From NCBI GenBank assembly GCA_003024985.2, contig PXIH01S0015758.1: 10,138 bases of DNA; one strand, given 5' to 3'. Below, in pieces: positions 1 through 7,317 of the stretch; position 1 is the first letter of the stretch; every line of letters starts with the position of its first letter. The notes under the pieces are model-generated. The model was not told the origin of the DNA, ran no database searches, and saw nothing but the letters and a program-made list of their open reading frames with translations. The position numbers and the translations under genes are program-made. This DNA comes from Euperipatoides rowelli (lineage: Eukaryota > Onychophora > Udeonychophora > Euonychophora > Peripatopsidae).

Positions 1-21
1 TAGAAACCCTTCGAAATCGAC

Positions 22-325
22 AATAATTTTTTTTTGGTGGGAGGGGAAAATAATGTGGTGTCATGTTTGGAACTATGCTAAGCACTCCCATGTTACTTGC
101 TCCCTCCCCTCCCCCATCCCCCAAAAAATGTCCAAGTCTATTTTCATTGTCTACACTCCCCTAGCACCCCTTGTGACCACCTAGGACCTTGACCTTTTAC
201 ATAAATATTCTAGACCTCTAGAGTAGCCTAACACAAATTTCAACTTAATCGGAGCATTTTGAAAAATTTTGATTTTAACCCGTCAAAATTGACGGACCGA
301 TCGATCGATTAATCGATCGATCAAT
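22..325. repeat. Dispersed repeat, copy 1 (fullest copy)
   Basis: This is the longest of three related copies in the first 763 bases. It shares a perfect 25-base block (57-81, starting GGTGTCATG) with copy 2, and a perfect 30-base core (231-260, from ACACAAATTT to GGAGCATTTT) with copies 2 and 3. Between them lie a C-rich stretch (about 101-122) and a CTTGACCTTTTA segment. After the core come a small hairpin (CCGTCAA/TTGACGG arms, 280-295) and a perfect 24-base palindrome (299-322). No reading frame of note crosses it. It looks like a non-coding transposon-derived repeat of unknown class; neither terminal inverted repeats nor a poly(A) tail were found. Boundaries are approximate, being where similarity to the other copies fades. 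Confidence 0.7.
299..322. repeat. Perfect 24-base palindrome, GATC-rich
   Basis: Each half is GATCGATCGATT or its complement, so the 24 bases read identically on both strands. It sits at the 3' end of repeat copy 1, three bases after another inverted repeat at 280-295. The matching end of copy 3 keeps only a shorter CGATCGATC remnant (753-761), so the palindrome either decayed there or expanded here. No function can be assigned. Confidence 0.85.
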
Positions 326-444
326 AAGAACCTCATTAAAACAAACATAATACAAAAAACTGCAAGTCCCTTGGATAACCCATTGGGGAGAAAATTTAAT
401 TTAAAGAGTTTGGAATGACGGATACACGGAGAAAATTTGTGTTA

Positions 445-620
445 ATTTTTTTTGGGGGCAAAGAACTTGGTGTCATGTTTGGAACTATGCTAAACATTCC
501 CATATTACTTGCTCCCTCAACCCCCCTAGAACCCCATGTGACCATCTATGATCTTGACCTTTTATATACATATTGTAGACCTCTAAAGTAACACAAATTT
601 CAACTTAATCGGAGCATTTT
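445..620. repeat. Dispersed repeat, copy 2 (3' end missing)
   Basis: It aligns with copy 1 from its T-rich start through the 25-base block (469-493) and the 30-base core (591-620). Compared with copy 1 it lacks part of the C-rich middle. It stops right at the end of the core, where copy 3 begins, so the hairpin and palindrome end is absent. The abrupt junction at 620/621 suggests recombination or a partial tandem duplication. Confidence 0.7.
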
Positions 621-763
621 TGCCCTGCTCCCCCTCCTCCTCCTAGCACCCCATGTCACCACCTAGGATCTTGACCTCTAGAGTAACACAAATTTCAACT
701 TAATCGGAGCATTTTAAAAATTTTTGATTTTAACCCATCAAAATTGACGAAGCGATCGATCAT
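621..763. repeat. Dispersed repeat, copy 3 (5' truncated, internal deletion)
   Basis: It begins within the C-rich middle of the repeat and runs through CTAGCACCCC, the 30-base core (686-715) and the downstream ATTTTGATTTTAACCC part that copy 2 lacks. Relative to copy 1 it has lost about 20 bases between CTTGACCT and CTAGAG. In copy 1 this segment is bounded by two GACCT motifs, which fits slippage or microhomology-mediated deletion. The end hairpin has decayed (ATCAAAATTGACGA). Confidence 0.7.
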
Positions 764-1289
764 AATGATAATAATAATTGAAATTAAATCTGCAAATGTC
801 TAAATTTCTTTTAACTCATTTTTTTTATGTACACATTTTTTTAATGTTTGTTTACCATCCGTCAGCCTGCAAATTATATTTAGCTTTGATTATGTGTGTA
901 CTGTGAATTATTAATTAATTTATTAATGTACAAAGTGTTAACATCGAGCATAGCTTTTTAAACTTACTAAATCTTGAGTGAACTTTGTCAGACCGCTCAT
1001 GTAATTGGGATGACCTGTCACATTTGTGAATTTCTGTTGTCACAATTAATTATATTTACATTTAATTTCTTTTTATCTATTTTTTGGTGTTTGCTTATTT
1101 TGTTTTGAGATTAATGACATAATGTCAAATTTGTGCATTGGCCAGAGTATTTCAGTTTTATTTAATAATATTATATATAATATTTTAAATGTGTATGGCC
1201 CTAGGACAATATGACAAGAGTGTCCTTATCTTATCCCTCAACTGAGATGAGATGAATTTTATATAAGATGCCAACTAATAATATACTAA
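764..1289. other. Gene-free AT-rich stretch
   Basis: No reading frame or RNA gene was recognised. The only structures seen are short: a perfect 18-base AT palindrome at 1167-1184 and a weak AGGACA/TGTCCT hairpin at 1203-1226. Confidence 0.6.
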
Positions 1290-1699
1290 ACTAGCGTCTG
1301 CGAATACAACTTCACGTTCTTCCTTTCCTCATTAATAAAAATTGCAGAGTTCAATAATTTCAACAATAATATAACAAAATGAGCTTATTTTTTATTCTTA
1401 ATACATGTATTGATAATAATTCAGTTCAATAAATTTAAGAACAAATTGCAGTTCAATAAATTAAAAAAAAAAATCTAAATTAGCTTATATTTATTCGTAA
1501 GCTAATTTAGATTTTTCTTTTCACTTTATTGAACTGCAATTTGCTTTTGTTTTTTAATTTATTGAACTACATTATTACCAATACATGTACTAAGAATAAA
1601 AATTAATCTCAGTTAGTTACATTATTATTGAAATAATTGAACAGTGATCATTTCTTTCTAAGGAAAGGAAGGACGTGAAGTTGTATACACAGACGCTAG
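1290..1699. mobile_element. Foldback element (long inverted repeat, about 410 bp)
   Basis: The two halves are reverse complements of each other with roughly four-fifths identity by eye. The outer ends read ACTAGCGTCT (1290-1299) and AGACGCTAGT (1691-1700). The inner stem is a perfect 17-base match (1471-1487 with 1498-1514) around a 10-base loop. Near the loop each arm holds two copies of a motif close to CAGTTCAATAAATT. No protein is encoded, so any mobility would have needed a transposase from elsewhere. TACTAA lies just outside both ends (1284-1289 and 1700-1705) and could be a target-site duplication, but an overlapping longer repeat ACTAATAA (1274-1281 and 1701-1708) makes the exact boundary ambiguous. 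A transcript of it would fold into a long double-stranded hairpin. The superfamily is not known. Confidence 0.8.
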
Positions 1700-1708
1700 T
1701 ACTAATAA

Positions 1709-2123
1709 CAGAGTGATGACTACTATGGTCAGAATATATGTTTTACTCCGCATTCACCATCATGTACAGGTATCTGTCACTGCATGAATTAATGACCTTT
1801 CTAAGTGAGCCAGTGTCCAAGATGAGTTCACTGACCATTGTTTGTGATAACTAAATGGGTCATAGAGTGGGGTTACCCAGGCATTTCTGAACAATGAACA
1901 TTTGCATATTAATAAGAGTAAAACAAAAGACTATCTGGTATCTCCAATGATTGCAGAGTTTTGCTGAGGTGCTGACCATGCCATCCTATAGGTGCAGCGC
2001 CATGGCTGAAATGTGGAGATTTGATTAACAGAAGAATGAGAAGTTTTTTTTTTTTTTTGAGATGGAAACAAAAAGTAAGATTCAGAGAATTGGGTGTAAA
2101 GACTCCAAGGAGAAACAAGAGTC
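1709..2123. other. Gene-free spacer
   Basis: No supported gene. It contains a T run at about 2045-2058. A short minus-strand reading frame crosses the region, but its protein is low-complexity (Lys- and Leu-rich because of the T run) and resembles nothing recognised. Confidence 0.5.
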
Positions 2124-2202
2124 TAAAATGCGCTCATATAAGTTTCATTTTGTCGTATTGCGCATGTACAATCAAGATGGCTAGCAGCTAGATATTTACA
2201 AT

Positions 2203-2234
2203 CCTAACCTTACCCTAACCCTGAACCCTAACTC
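2203..2234 (+). repeat. Degenerate telomere-like (CCCTAA) tract inside the MITE
   Basis: Five irregular units of the CCTAACC/CCCTAA kind follow one another (CCTAACCTTACCCTAACC and onwards). The same tract, with two single-base indels and one substitution, is present in the antisense relative at 6082-6112. It is therefore part of the element family, not a true telomere. Confidence 0.6.
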
Positions 2235-2240
2235 CAACTA

Positions 2241-2366
2241 TTAAACCCACTTTTCTCCAACCCTATGATGATGAAGGGGTGAAATAATCTTTTTTTGATC
2301 GATTTAAACTCACTTTCCCCCAACCCTATGATGATGAAGGGGTGAAATAATCTTTTTTTGATCGAT
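2241..2366. repeat. Tandem duplication, 2 x 63 bp
   Basis: Units at 2241-2303 and 2304-2366 are directly adjacent, equal in length and differ at three positions near their start. Each contains CCAACCCTATGATGATGAAG and ends TTTTTTTGATCGAT. The near identity points to a recent duplication inside the MITE. The diverged relative at 6005-6140 shows the matching segment only once. Confidence 0.85.
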
Positions 2367-2471
2367 TTCGAGAAGTTTGATCCAATTTCCGGTCAATTTA
2401 CCTTAATGAGNAAAATATATGCACAGATGTCAAAAACGCAGTAGAAATGTGTATATATGAGCGCGTTTTAA

Positions 2472-3723
2472 CATCTCGTAAGGAGACTGGAAGTCCCCCC
2501 CCCCCTTCTGCAATGTGAATCTAAAATAATGGAGGTGAAAAATCTAAAGAAAGAAGAAGACACCTGTCTGCAATTCAGTAATGGAAATATTATATTAAGT
2601 TCAAGTTATGAAATTATTAATTTCATAATGCAATGATGATTAGAAATATTTGCTGAGAGTCAAGATTGGAGACTGCCATCATAATTTTGATGTATTGGAT
2701 TGTAGCTGTATGAATATTGGACGTTATGCAAAGTTTCATGTGTTCCCTCCGGGACCGAGTCTAGAACTCAGTGACAGTAAGTGACTAATATGTTGTCATC
2801 ATTCTAGGGAGAACTTTAAAAGATATACAGTTTTTAAAACTGTATTGAGTACTTTAAATGAAGAATAGGGCCATGCCCAAATAGGTTTGAATATTTATTG
2901 TTTGTTAAATTAAATTTATGTAAGGATGATTGACAGGGAAATTTATTCAATTTTTTTTATGTGTTTATTTTACGTATGAATCAGTGATTTGACGACCAGT
3001 AGGTTAAGAGATTGTCATATTTATCATGTCACTATTTGTTGGAATTACATTTATGTGTTTGACTTTGGTCTTTGAGTAATAAACTATGCATTGTGTGATG
3101 TGGTTCTTCTAACCCCTGTGTAGGCAGAGATAAATGTTAATATGTTATGATTAAGGTAGTGATTTTAGTTATATTTATATTTTTTGTTATTTAATTTATT
3201 TAAACTTAGAATATTGTTTTCGAATGTTAGACCTTTAAATTTAGTGCGAGTCATGATGAGTGTGAGATTTAAGGGTTTAACTGTAGATCAGACTCACCAA
3301 GTCCAATTTTATTTAGCGTTAATATCTCCAGCTTTCCATTTGGGTAACGAGGTCGGGCTGTCTTTAACTCAAGGCATCGAGTGAGGCAGGGTACTTTGTG
3401 TCCTGTAACGATAGTCCTTAGTAGCCTTAGTGAAGTATATCTTGTCTAATTTTTTTTTGTGTGAATGTCTGTTTGTCTGCTGTTACAGATTTTAACCTAG
3501 TGTAGGGTTTTAGATAAGTCCAATTTTTCCTTATTTTTTTGCTCCCAAATATTTGTGGTATCAATCCAGTTGCCCTAACTTTTTCATTCAGAAATTGCTG
3601 TTCGTGCCCATGTTGGTACACAGCATGTCTGTCTTCGGGAGTTTTGGGGGAATTCTGCATTGGCATGCAAACATAAATAAGTGGAGTATAAGTCATCAAT
3701 TTTTGAGTTGTGTCAACTCTATC
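2472..3723. other. Gene-free stretch upstream of the retroelement
   Basis: No convincing gene. Small features seen are a C run (about 2494-2505), AT hairpins at 2606-2628 (11-base arms) and 2825-2845 (10-base arms), and an AATAAA at 3078-3083 followed by a GT-rich stretch, which could be a poly(A) signal or chance. A pyrimidine-rich tract ending in ACAG (about 3451-3488) looks like a 3' splice site, but no exon-like frame follows it. A 66-codon ATG frame at 3184-3384 has no recognisable similarity. Whether missing parts of the retroelement (gag, protease, 5' LTR) once lay here cannot be told from the sequence. Confidence 0.45.
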
Positions 3724-4386
3724 AAACAAATTGCAGTATAGGGTCAATAAAGTTAAATACATAGGGAAAATGTTCTCAGAAAAAGGAATGGAACCTGATT
3801 CTGAGCAGATTGAAGCCATTAGGGATTTAAAAGAACTTAAATCAATGGAGGAATTACAGGGCATTATGGGAATGGTTGGTTATTTGGGAAAGTACATTCC
3901 TCAACTGTCAAAATTGTCAGCATCACTAAGAACTTTACTGAAAAAAAAGATGTTCAATGGGAATGGATAGAATCACAGGTGATGGCACTTAATGAGATAA
4001 AAAAACATATAGCAAATGATCCTACATTGAAATTGTATGACAAAGCACAACAGCCGACTATTCAGACAGATAGCAGCAAGGATGGACTTGGCTGTTGCCT
4101 ACTCATGAATGGAAGCCCACTGATCTTCGCATCAAGGACCCTTACCCAACTGAGAAAAATTATGCTCAGATTGAGAAGGAGCTTCTCAGCATTTGCTTTG
4201 AAGGCAAGAAGTTCAATACATTTGTGTACAGCAGAGAGATCATCGTCCAGACTGATCACAAGCCTCTGGAAAGTATACTCAATGAGACTACAGAGAATGT
4301 GCCTTAGCTTATTAAGGTATAATCTAAATATTTAGTATCTCCCTCAGAGACTCATATATGTGGCAGATCTGCTATCAAGGTACTAG
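3724..4386 (+). pseudogene. RT thumb/connection and RNase H remnant
   Basis: In an intact element this part would copy RNA to DNA and degrade the RNA strand. The first piece (frame 2, to 3970) shows VKYIGKMFSEKG and MVGYLGKYIPQLSKL, the typical RT thumb after the lost YxDD palm. At an eight-A run (3941-3948) similarity moves to frame 1, giving the RNase H start with the first acidic residue in QTDSSKDGLG (Asp at 4069). After a one-base loss near 4144 it moves to frame 3, with EKNYAQIEKELLSICF and TDHKPLES. It then returns to frame 1 near 4280, with about eight codons apparently lost, for LQRMCLSLLRY and VADLLSR. All four acidic positions expected of RNase H remain visible across the three frames. 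Confidence 0.9.
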
Positions 4387-4410
4387 AAAGTTAGAAGGGA
4401 GGTTGAGTAA

Positions 4411-5330
4411 GATCCGATATTCTTGGACAAGGTTCATGCAGTCAGGAAAGAGATTCCTGTGACCAAAGAAAATGTATTGGAACTGCAGTCAGAAACAGAA
4501 AGATATAGCATTAAGAAAAATAAAAGTTAGATGTCTTGATGGTTGGGGAAAAATGCAAAAAGTTGTACCGACAGACATAAGGTGGCATGGAAGGTTAGGG
4601 ATAAGCTGACTGTGAGTGCAGGGCTGGTGATGCTGGATGACAGAATTGTGATTCCTGACAGCTTAAAGGAAAAGATGCTGAGTCTATTACATGAAATGCA
4701 CCTTGGAGTGGTAAAAAAAAAGGGCCAGGCAAATACTGTACTGCTGGGCATTGTCAACTGACATTGAGGAAATGAAACTGAAGTGCAAAATATGTGAAAA
4801 ATTCCTGTGTACCAATGTCAAAGAACAAATAATACAAAGAAGTACTCCTAATTTCTCTTTTGAAGTAGTGGGCCCGGACATTTGCACATTTGGTGGTAAA
4901 GATTATCTGTTAACTGAATGCTACCTCACCAAGTGGCTTGAGATACAGGAGCTCAAGACAAAATCAGCAGAGGAAATAATACTAAAGTTAAAGCAAGTTT
5001 TTTCATCAAAGGGGATATACCAAAAATACTGGTTACAGACAATGACCCTTTTGGAAGCCTCACTTTCGGGAATTTCACAAGTGCTTGGGGTATTGAACAA
5101 GCCCTCTCCAGTCCACATTACCCTAGATCAAATGATCTGGCTGAATGCATGGTAAGTGTGACCAAAGTACTTCTAGAGAGAACAGTATTTTGCACTCCTG
5201 GAGTACAGGAATGCCCCACTTGATGGATTGGCAGCCTCACAGGCACAACGAGCAGGATCACATGAGAACGAAAATTGGGACAGAAACAGGACTATTGAAG
5301 CCCAAACTGATGGAGTATGTGTTGGAGTAA
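4411..5330 (+). pseudogene. Integrase remnant (HHCC finger and DDE core)
   Basis: An intact version inserts the DNA copy into the genome. The linker (VHAVRKEIPVTKE) leads to a zinc-binding region with LHEMHLG (frame 1, about 4690) and KCKICEKF (frame 2, about 4784), so both His and both Cys survive. The catalytic core has its first Asp in VVGPDICTF (4877-4879). After a change near 5016 that looks like a duplicated TA dinucleotide, the second Asp lies in VTDNDPF (5038-5040) and the Glu in SNDLAEC (5143-5145). There are 34 residues between the last two, one fewer than the common 35. YRNAPLDGLAASQAQ follows in frame 2 and LLKPKLMEYVLE in frame 3. Several breaks make it non-functional. Confidence 0.9.
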
Positions 5331-5334
5331 ATTG

Positions 5335-5733
5335 AAAAAAGAAACAAAGGTCAAGATATTACTACAACCTGCATGTGAAAGTCAGACCAACACAAGCCAA
5401 GGGTAGCAGCATATTAATAAAGAACAAAGAAGGATGGGAACCAGCAGTCTTGAAGGAGTCACACATCAGGTCCCAATATCATATCTAGTTACTAATCAAA
5501 GTGGAAGGACTTATAAAAGAAACAAGCAAGATATAAGGAAGTACCGAAATTCACCGCCTAGTACTGACAGTCAAAACAGGGAGTGGGACCAACCAAGGGA
5601 GGAAACAGAAATGTCAGAAAGCAGAAATAACAATTTACCTGTGAAAGATGATGAAAAATATGTAACAAGATCAGGTAGTGTAACGGTGAGGCCAGTCCGA
5701 TTTAAAGACTACATGTGTGAAGCCAGAGCTTAG
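5335..5733 (+). pseudogene. C-terminal tail of the gypsy polyprotein
   Basis: The tail follows the integrase core as in related elements. KNKEGWEPAVLKE (frame 2, around 5420-5455) and then SYLVTNQSGRTYKRNKQDI (frame 1) form the small basic domain typically found after integrase. The closing TRSG...VRPVRFKDYM signature is common just before the stop in this type of element. The frame from 5434 is open for 99 codons to a TAG at 5731-5733, which I take as the original end of the polyprotein. Confidence 0.8.
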
Positions 5734-5740
5734 GGGTAGG

Positions 5741-5980
5741 TGTGACATAGGTGACCGGTTGGCATATATTGAACTTTACCATATTTTGTATTATAGTGTT
5801 GTGATTGTAGTTTATGTTATTTAATAGTTAATTACTTAATATGTTGTAGCTGTAAATATGTTTAATAACTGTACTAACTACAGTGTTGTAATTTATGTTG
5901 GCAATTGTTACTAGACTGTACTAACAATATAAGGCCAGTTCGAGCCTACGATCCAATCACAATAGAGCAGAGGTGTAACA
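5741..5980 (+). mobile_element. Probable 3' LTR of the gypsy element (about 240 bp)
   Basis: It begins seven bases after the pol stop, directly after a short purine-rich stretch (GGGGTAGG), a plausible but weak polypurine tract. It starts TGTGACA and ends TGTAACA. These are short inverted ends (six of seven match) in the TG...CA form expected of LTRs. ATATAAGG at 5927-5934 is a candidate TATA box. Inside, ACTGTACTAAC occurs twice (5868-5878 and 5915-5925), as does an AGTGTTGT-containing stretch. No 5' LTR is present in the window to confirm the ends, so the 3' boundary rests on the inverted ends and on the unrelated repeat that follows. Confidence 0.5.
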
Positions 5981-6004
5981 AATATTTCAGTCAATTGTCT
6001 GTTA

Positions 6005-6140
6005 AATTATTCCACCTTTTGATTATCATCGGGTTGAGACATTGTTATTGCATAATGATTTATTAGATAGAAATTAGGACTCAGGGTTGGGTGAAGGTTA
6101 GGACTGTAAATAAAAAAAATAAGGCTGCCAAACCATCTGG
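6005..6140 (-). mobile_element. Diverged antisense relative of the 2126-2468 MITE
   Basis: Read on the minus strand, this segment follows the inside of the MITE in the same order. First comes a GGCAGCC/ATGG part, then ATTTACAGTCCTAACC matching ATTTACAATCCTAACC. Next is a CCTAACC/CCCAACCCTGA tract, then TCTCAACCCGATGATAATC matching TCTCCAACCCTATGATGATG, and finally GTGGAATAAT matching GTGAAATAAT. Terminal inverted repeats could not be located, so it is either an old, eroded copy or another family member. The 63-base unit is present once only. Confidence 0.6.
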
Positions 6141-7181
6141 TGCTAGTCAGATCATCTACAATCTGATTGGTCTATGACAGATCAAACTCTTGGTCTATTA
6201 ACGGGTCGTAATTTTTGTATTATATACAAAATAAAAATATACTTTAGAACATAGTCCTATTAGTTGAATAGTCTTGATTTTCCTTCTTTATACGAACACA
6301 TATTCATGGGTGGGGCCGAAACTTTTTTTTTTTTTATGGTATGCATCTTTAAAAGTGTTTACTCTTGAACTGGAACATAATTACAGTAAAATTGTTTGGA
6401 ATTTTTTTTTTTAAAGGTAATTTTTATAATAGATTTGATCGAATACAACAATAGTTTAAAATTAATCAAATCTGACAGATTTTTTAAAGTGGTGTATGAA
6501 ACAGTTCAATTTTTAGCTTCATAAGTCTAAATAAAAAAAAATGTAAAATTCAGGAGAAGCAAATTTTTCATACTTTTAAAAGAGAGAAAGAGAGAGAGAA
6601 AAATCAATGCTGACAATTTTACACTTTCATTTAAACTGAAATCTCTCTCCAGTTTTCTGATTAAAGATAAATGATGCGATCTATACCCAGATGAATAGAT
6701 ATGTATATTTTGCAGTCTGTGGTCAAATACTCCCATTATTTTCCTGGTGGTGATTAAAAACGCTATTTCATCTATCCTCAAACTAACATTCTATTTCAGC
6801 AACAATACAATTTAAATTCTTTGAAATCAAAGTTTTAAAGTAACATATACCAAAAATGGTCAGCGTTGGTTTGGTTAGATTTTTACCCACCTCCCTCTCC
6901 CTCTTTCCCGTGGAAAAGTGTAGAGGGGCTCAAATCCAGACCTGATGACAATTTGATATTAATTGGATTTAATGTCATAAAAATCATGATGCATGCAAAT
7001 ACTATACTGTGCAATTTCATTGGAAATTAAAAAATATAATTTATTTTTTAAAGCCTCCCCCACCCATCTCCCATTCAAATATAGCCTACAGAGTGTACAT
7101 AAATTTTAAACATTTTAATAATAATTTAACTATACATCATAAAATTTCTGGGCAATGTCATTTAAAATAGGTATTCAAAAT
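6141..7181. other. Gene-free AT-rich stretch
   Basis: No supported gene. Visible are T runs at 6323-6335 and about 6402-6412, a short purine (GA)n tract at 6580-6600, and an AT hairpin near 6213-6230. A minus-strand frame at 6527-6781 (84 codons) shows no recognisable domain and is probably chance. Confidence 0.5.
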
Positions 7182-7317
7182 GTTCCATAGATGGTGTTGC
7201 TGGTCATGTGTGCCTGACAAGTGGTGCTGCCTGGTGGCATAAATACAAGTCTTGCATAATCACTCAATAGTCATGAATCATCAAGAGAAGGCAGAGTGTG
7301 TTGTGTGGTTAATTGAA
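7182..7317 (+). repeat. Tandem 136-bp unit A, with transposase-like start
   Basis: Unit A aligns without gaps to unit B directly after it (about 76% identical by my count). Near its 3' end an ATG opens a frame reading MNHQEKAECVVWLIE. This resembles the first residues of helix-turn-helix transposases of invertebrate DNA transposons, where an EKAxCVxW pattern is common. The similarity is short and rests on memory of the family. The frame then runs straight into unit B and soon stops, so no transposase body is present. Confidence 0.6.

Larger units (their letters stand above)
2126..2468. mobile_element. MITE-like DNA element with terminal inverted repeats
   Basis: The left end reads AAATGCGCTCATATA and the right end, on the opposite strand, reads AAACGCGCTCATATA, with one difference in 15 bases. 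Similarity continues weakly inward. The element is flanked by TA on both sides (2124-2125 and 2469-2470). A TAA target site (2124-2126 and 2469-2471) fits equally well, so the sequence does not separate Tc1/mariner-type (TA) from PIF/Harbinger-type (3-base) insertion. No protein is encoded, which makes it a non-autonomous element of about 343 bp. Inside are a degenerate telomere-like tract and a 63-base tandem duplication. A diverged relative lies on the other strand near 6005-6140. One ambiguous base occurs at 2411. Confidence 0.75.
3724..5733 (+). pseudogene. pol: Decayed Ty3/gypsy-type retrotransposon pol (3' part)
   Basis: This is the remains of a retrotransposon polyprotein whose order is RT end, RNase H, integrase, C-terminal tail, as in Ty3/gypsy elements. 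Motif style (TDSSKDG, TEKNYAQIEKELL, TDHKPLE, integrase with an HHCC finger, TRSG tail) is closest to the animal Mag-like lineage, often annotated as K02A2.6-like. Gag, protease and the catalytic palm of RT are absent: similarity starts only just before the RT thumb. The frame changes about eleven times (near 3941-3948, 4144, 4280, 4502, 4579, 4738, 5016, 5200, 5255, 5335 and 5470). In-frame stops occur at 4333, 4384, 4408 and 5331. It cannot make a working protein. Composition is less AT-rich than the flanks, as expected for a former coding sequence. Confidence 0.93.

Noticed and set aside
1-35. Short match of the window start (minus strand) to the CGATTTCGA part of the MITE
   Set aside because: Only about 16 bases of low-complexity similarity; too short to support a third copy.
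22-763. CRISPR-like array from the three repeated 30-base cores
   Set aside because: The spacings are 360 and 95 bases, the flanks are also related to each other, and the sequence is eukaryotic.
2203-2234. Telomere or interstitial telomeric repeat
   Set aside because: The units are irregular, and the same tract recurs inside the diverged relative at 6082-6112, so it belongs to the mobile element family.
3184-3384. Plus-strand 66-codon ATG frame
   Set aside because: No similarity, no clear promoter or splice context, and a length expected by chance.
3427-3864. Minus-strand frame of 145 codons
   Set aside because: It overlaps the start of the retroelement pol on the opposite strand and its protein shows no recognisable motif; it is a shadow of the coding strand plus chance.
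3941-3951. Eight-A run followed by G at a frame change in the retroelement, resembling a programmed -1 slippery site
   Set aside because: It lies inside the RT-RNase H region where related elements read straight through, and the copy has many other frame changes and stops. A homopolymer indel explains it better.
6001-6052. Extension of the 3' LTR to a TTGCA end at 6052
   Set aside because: This part matches the MITE family in antisense, and a better LTR end with inverted TGTAACA lies at 5980.
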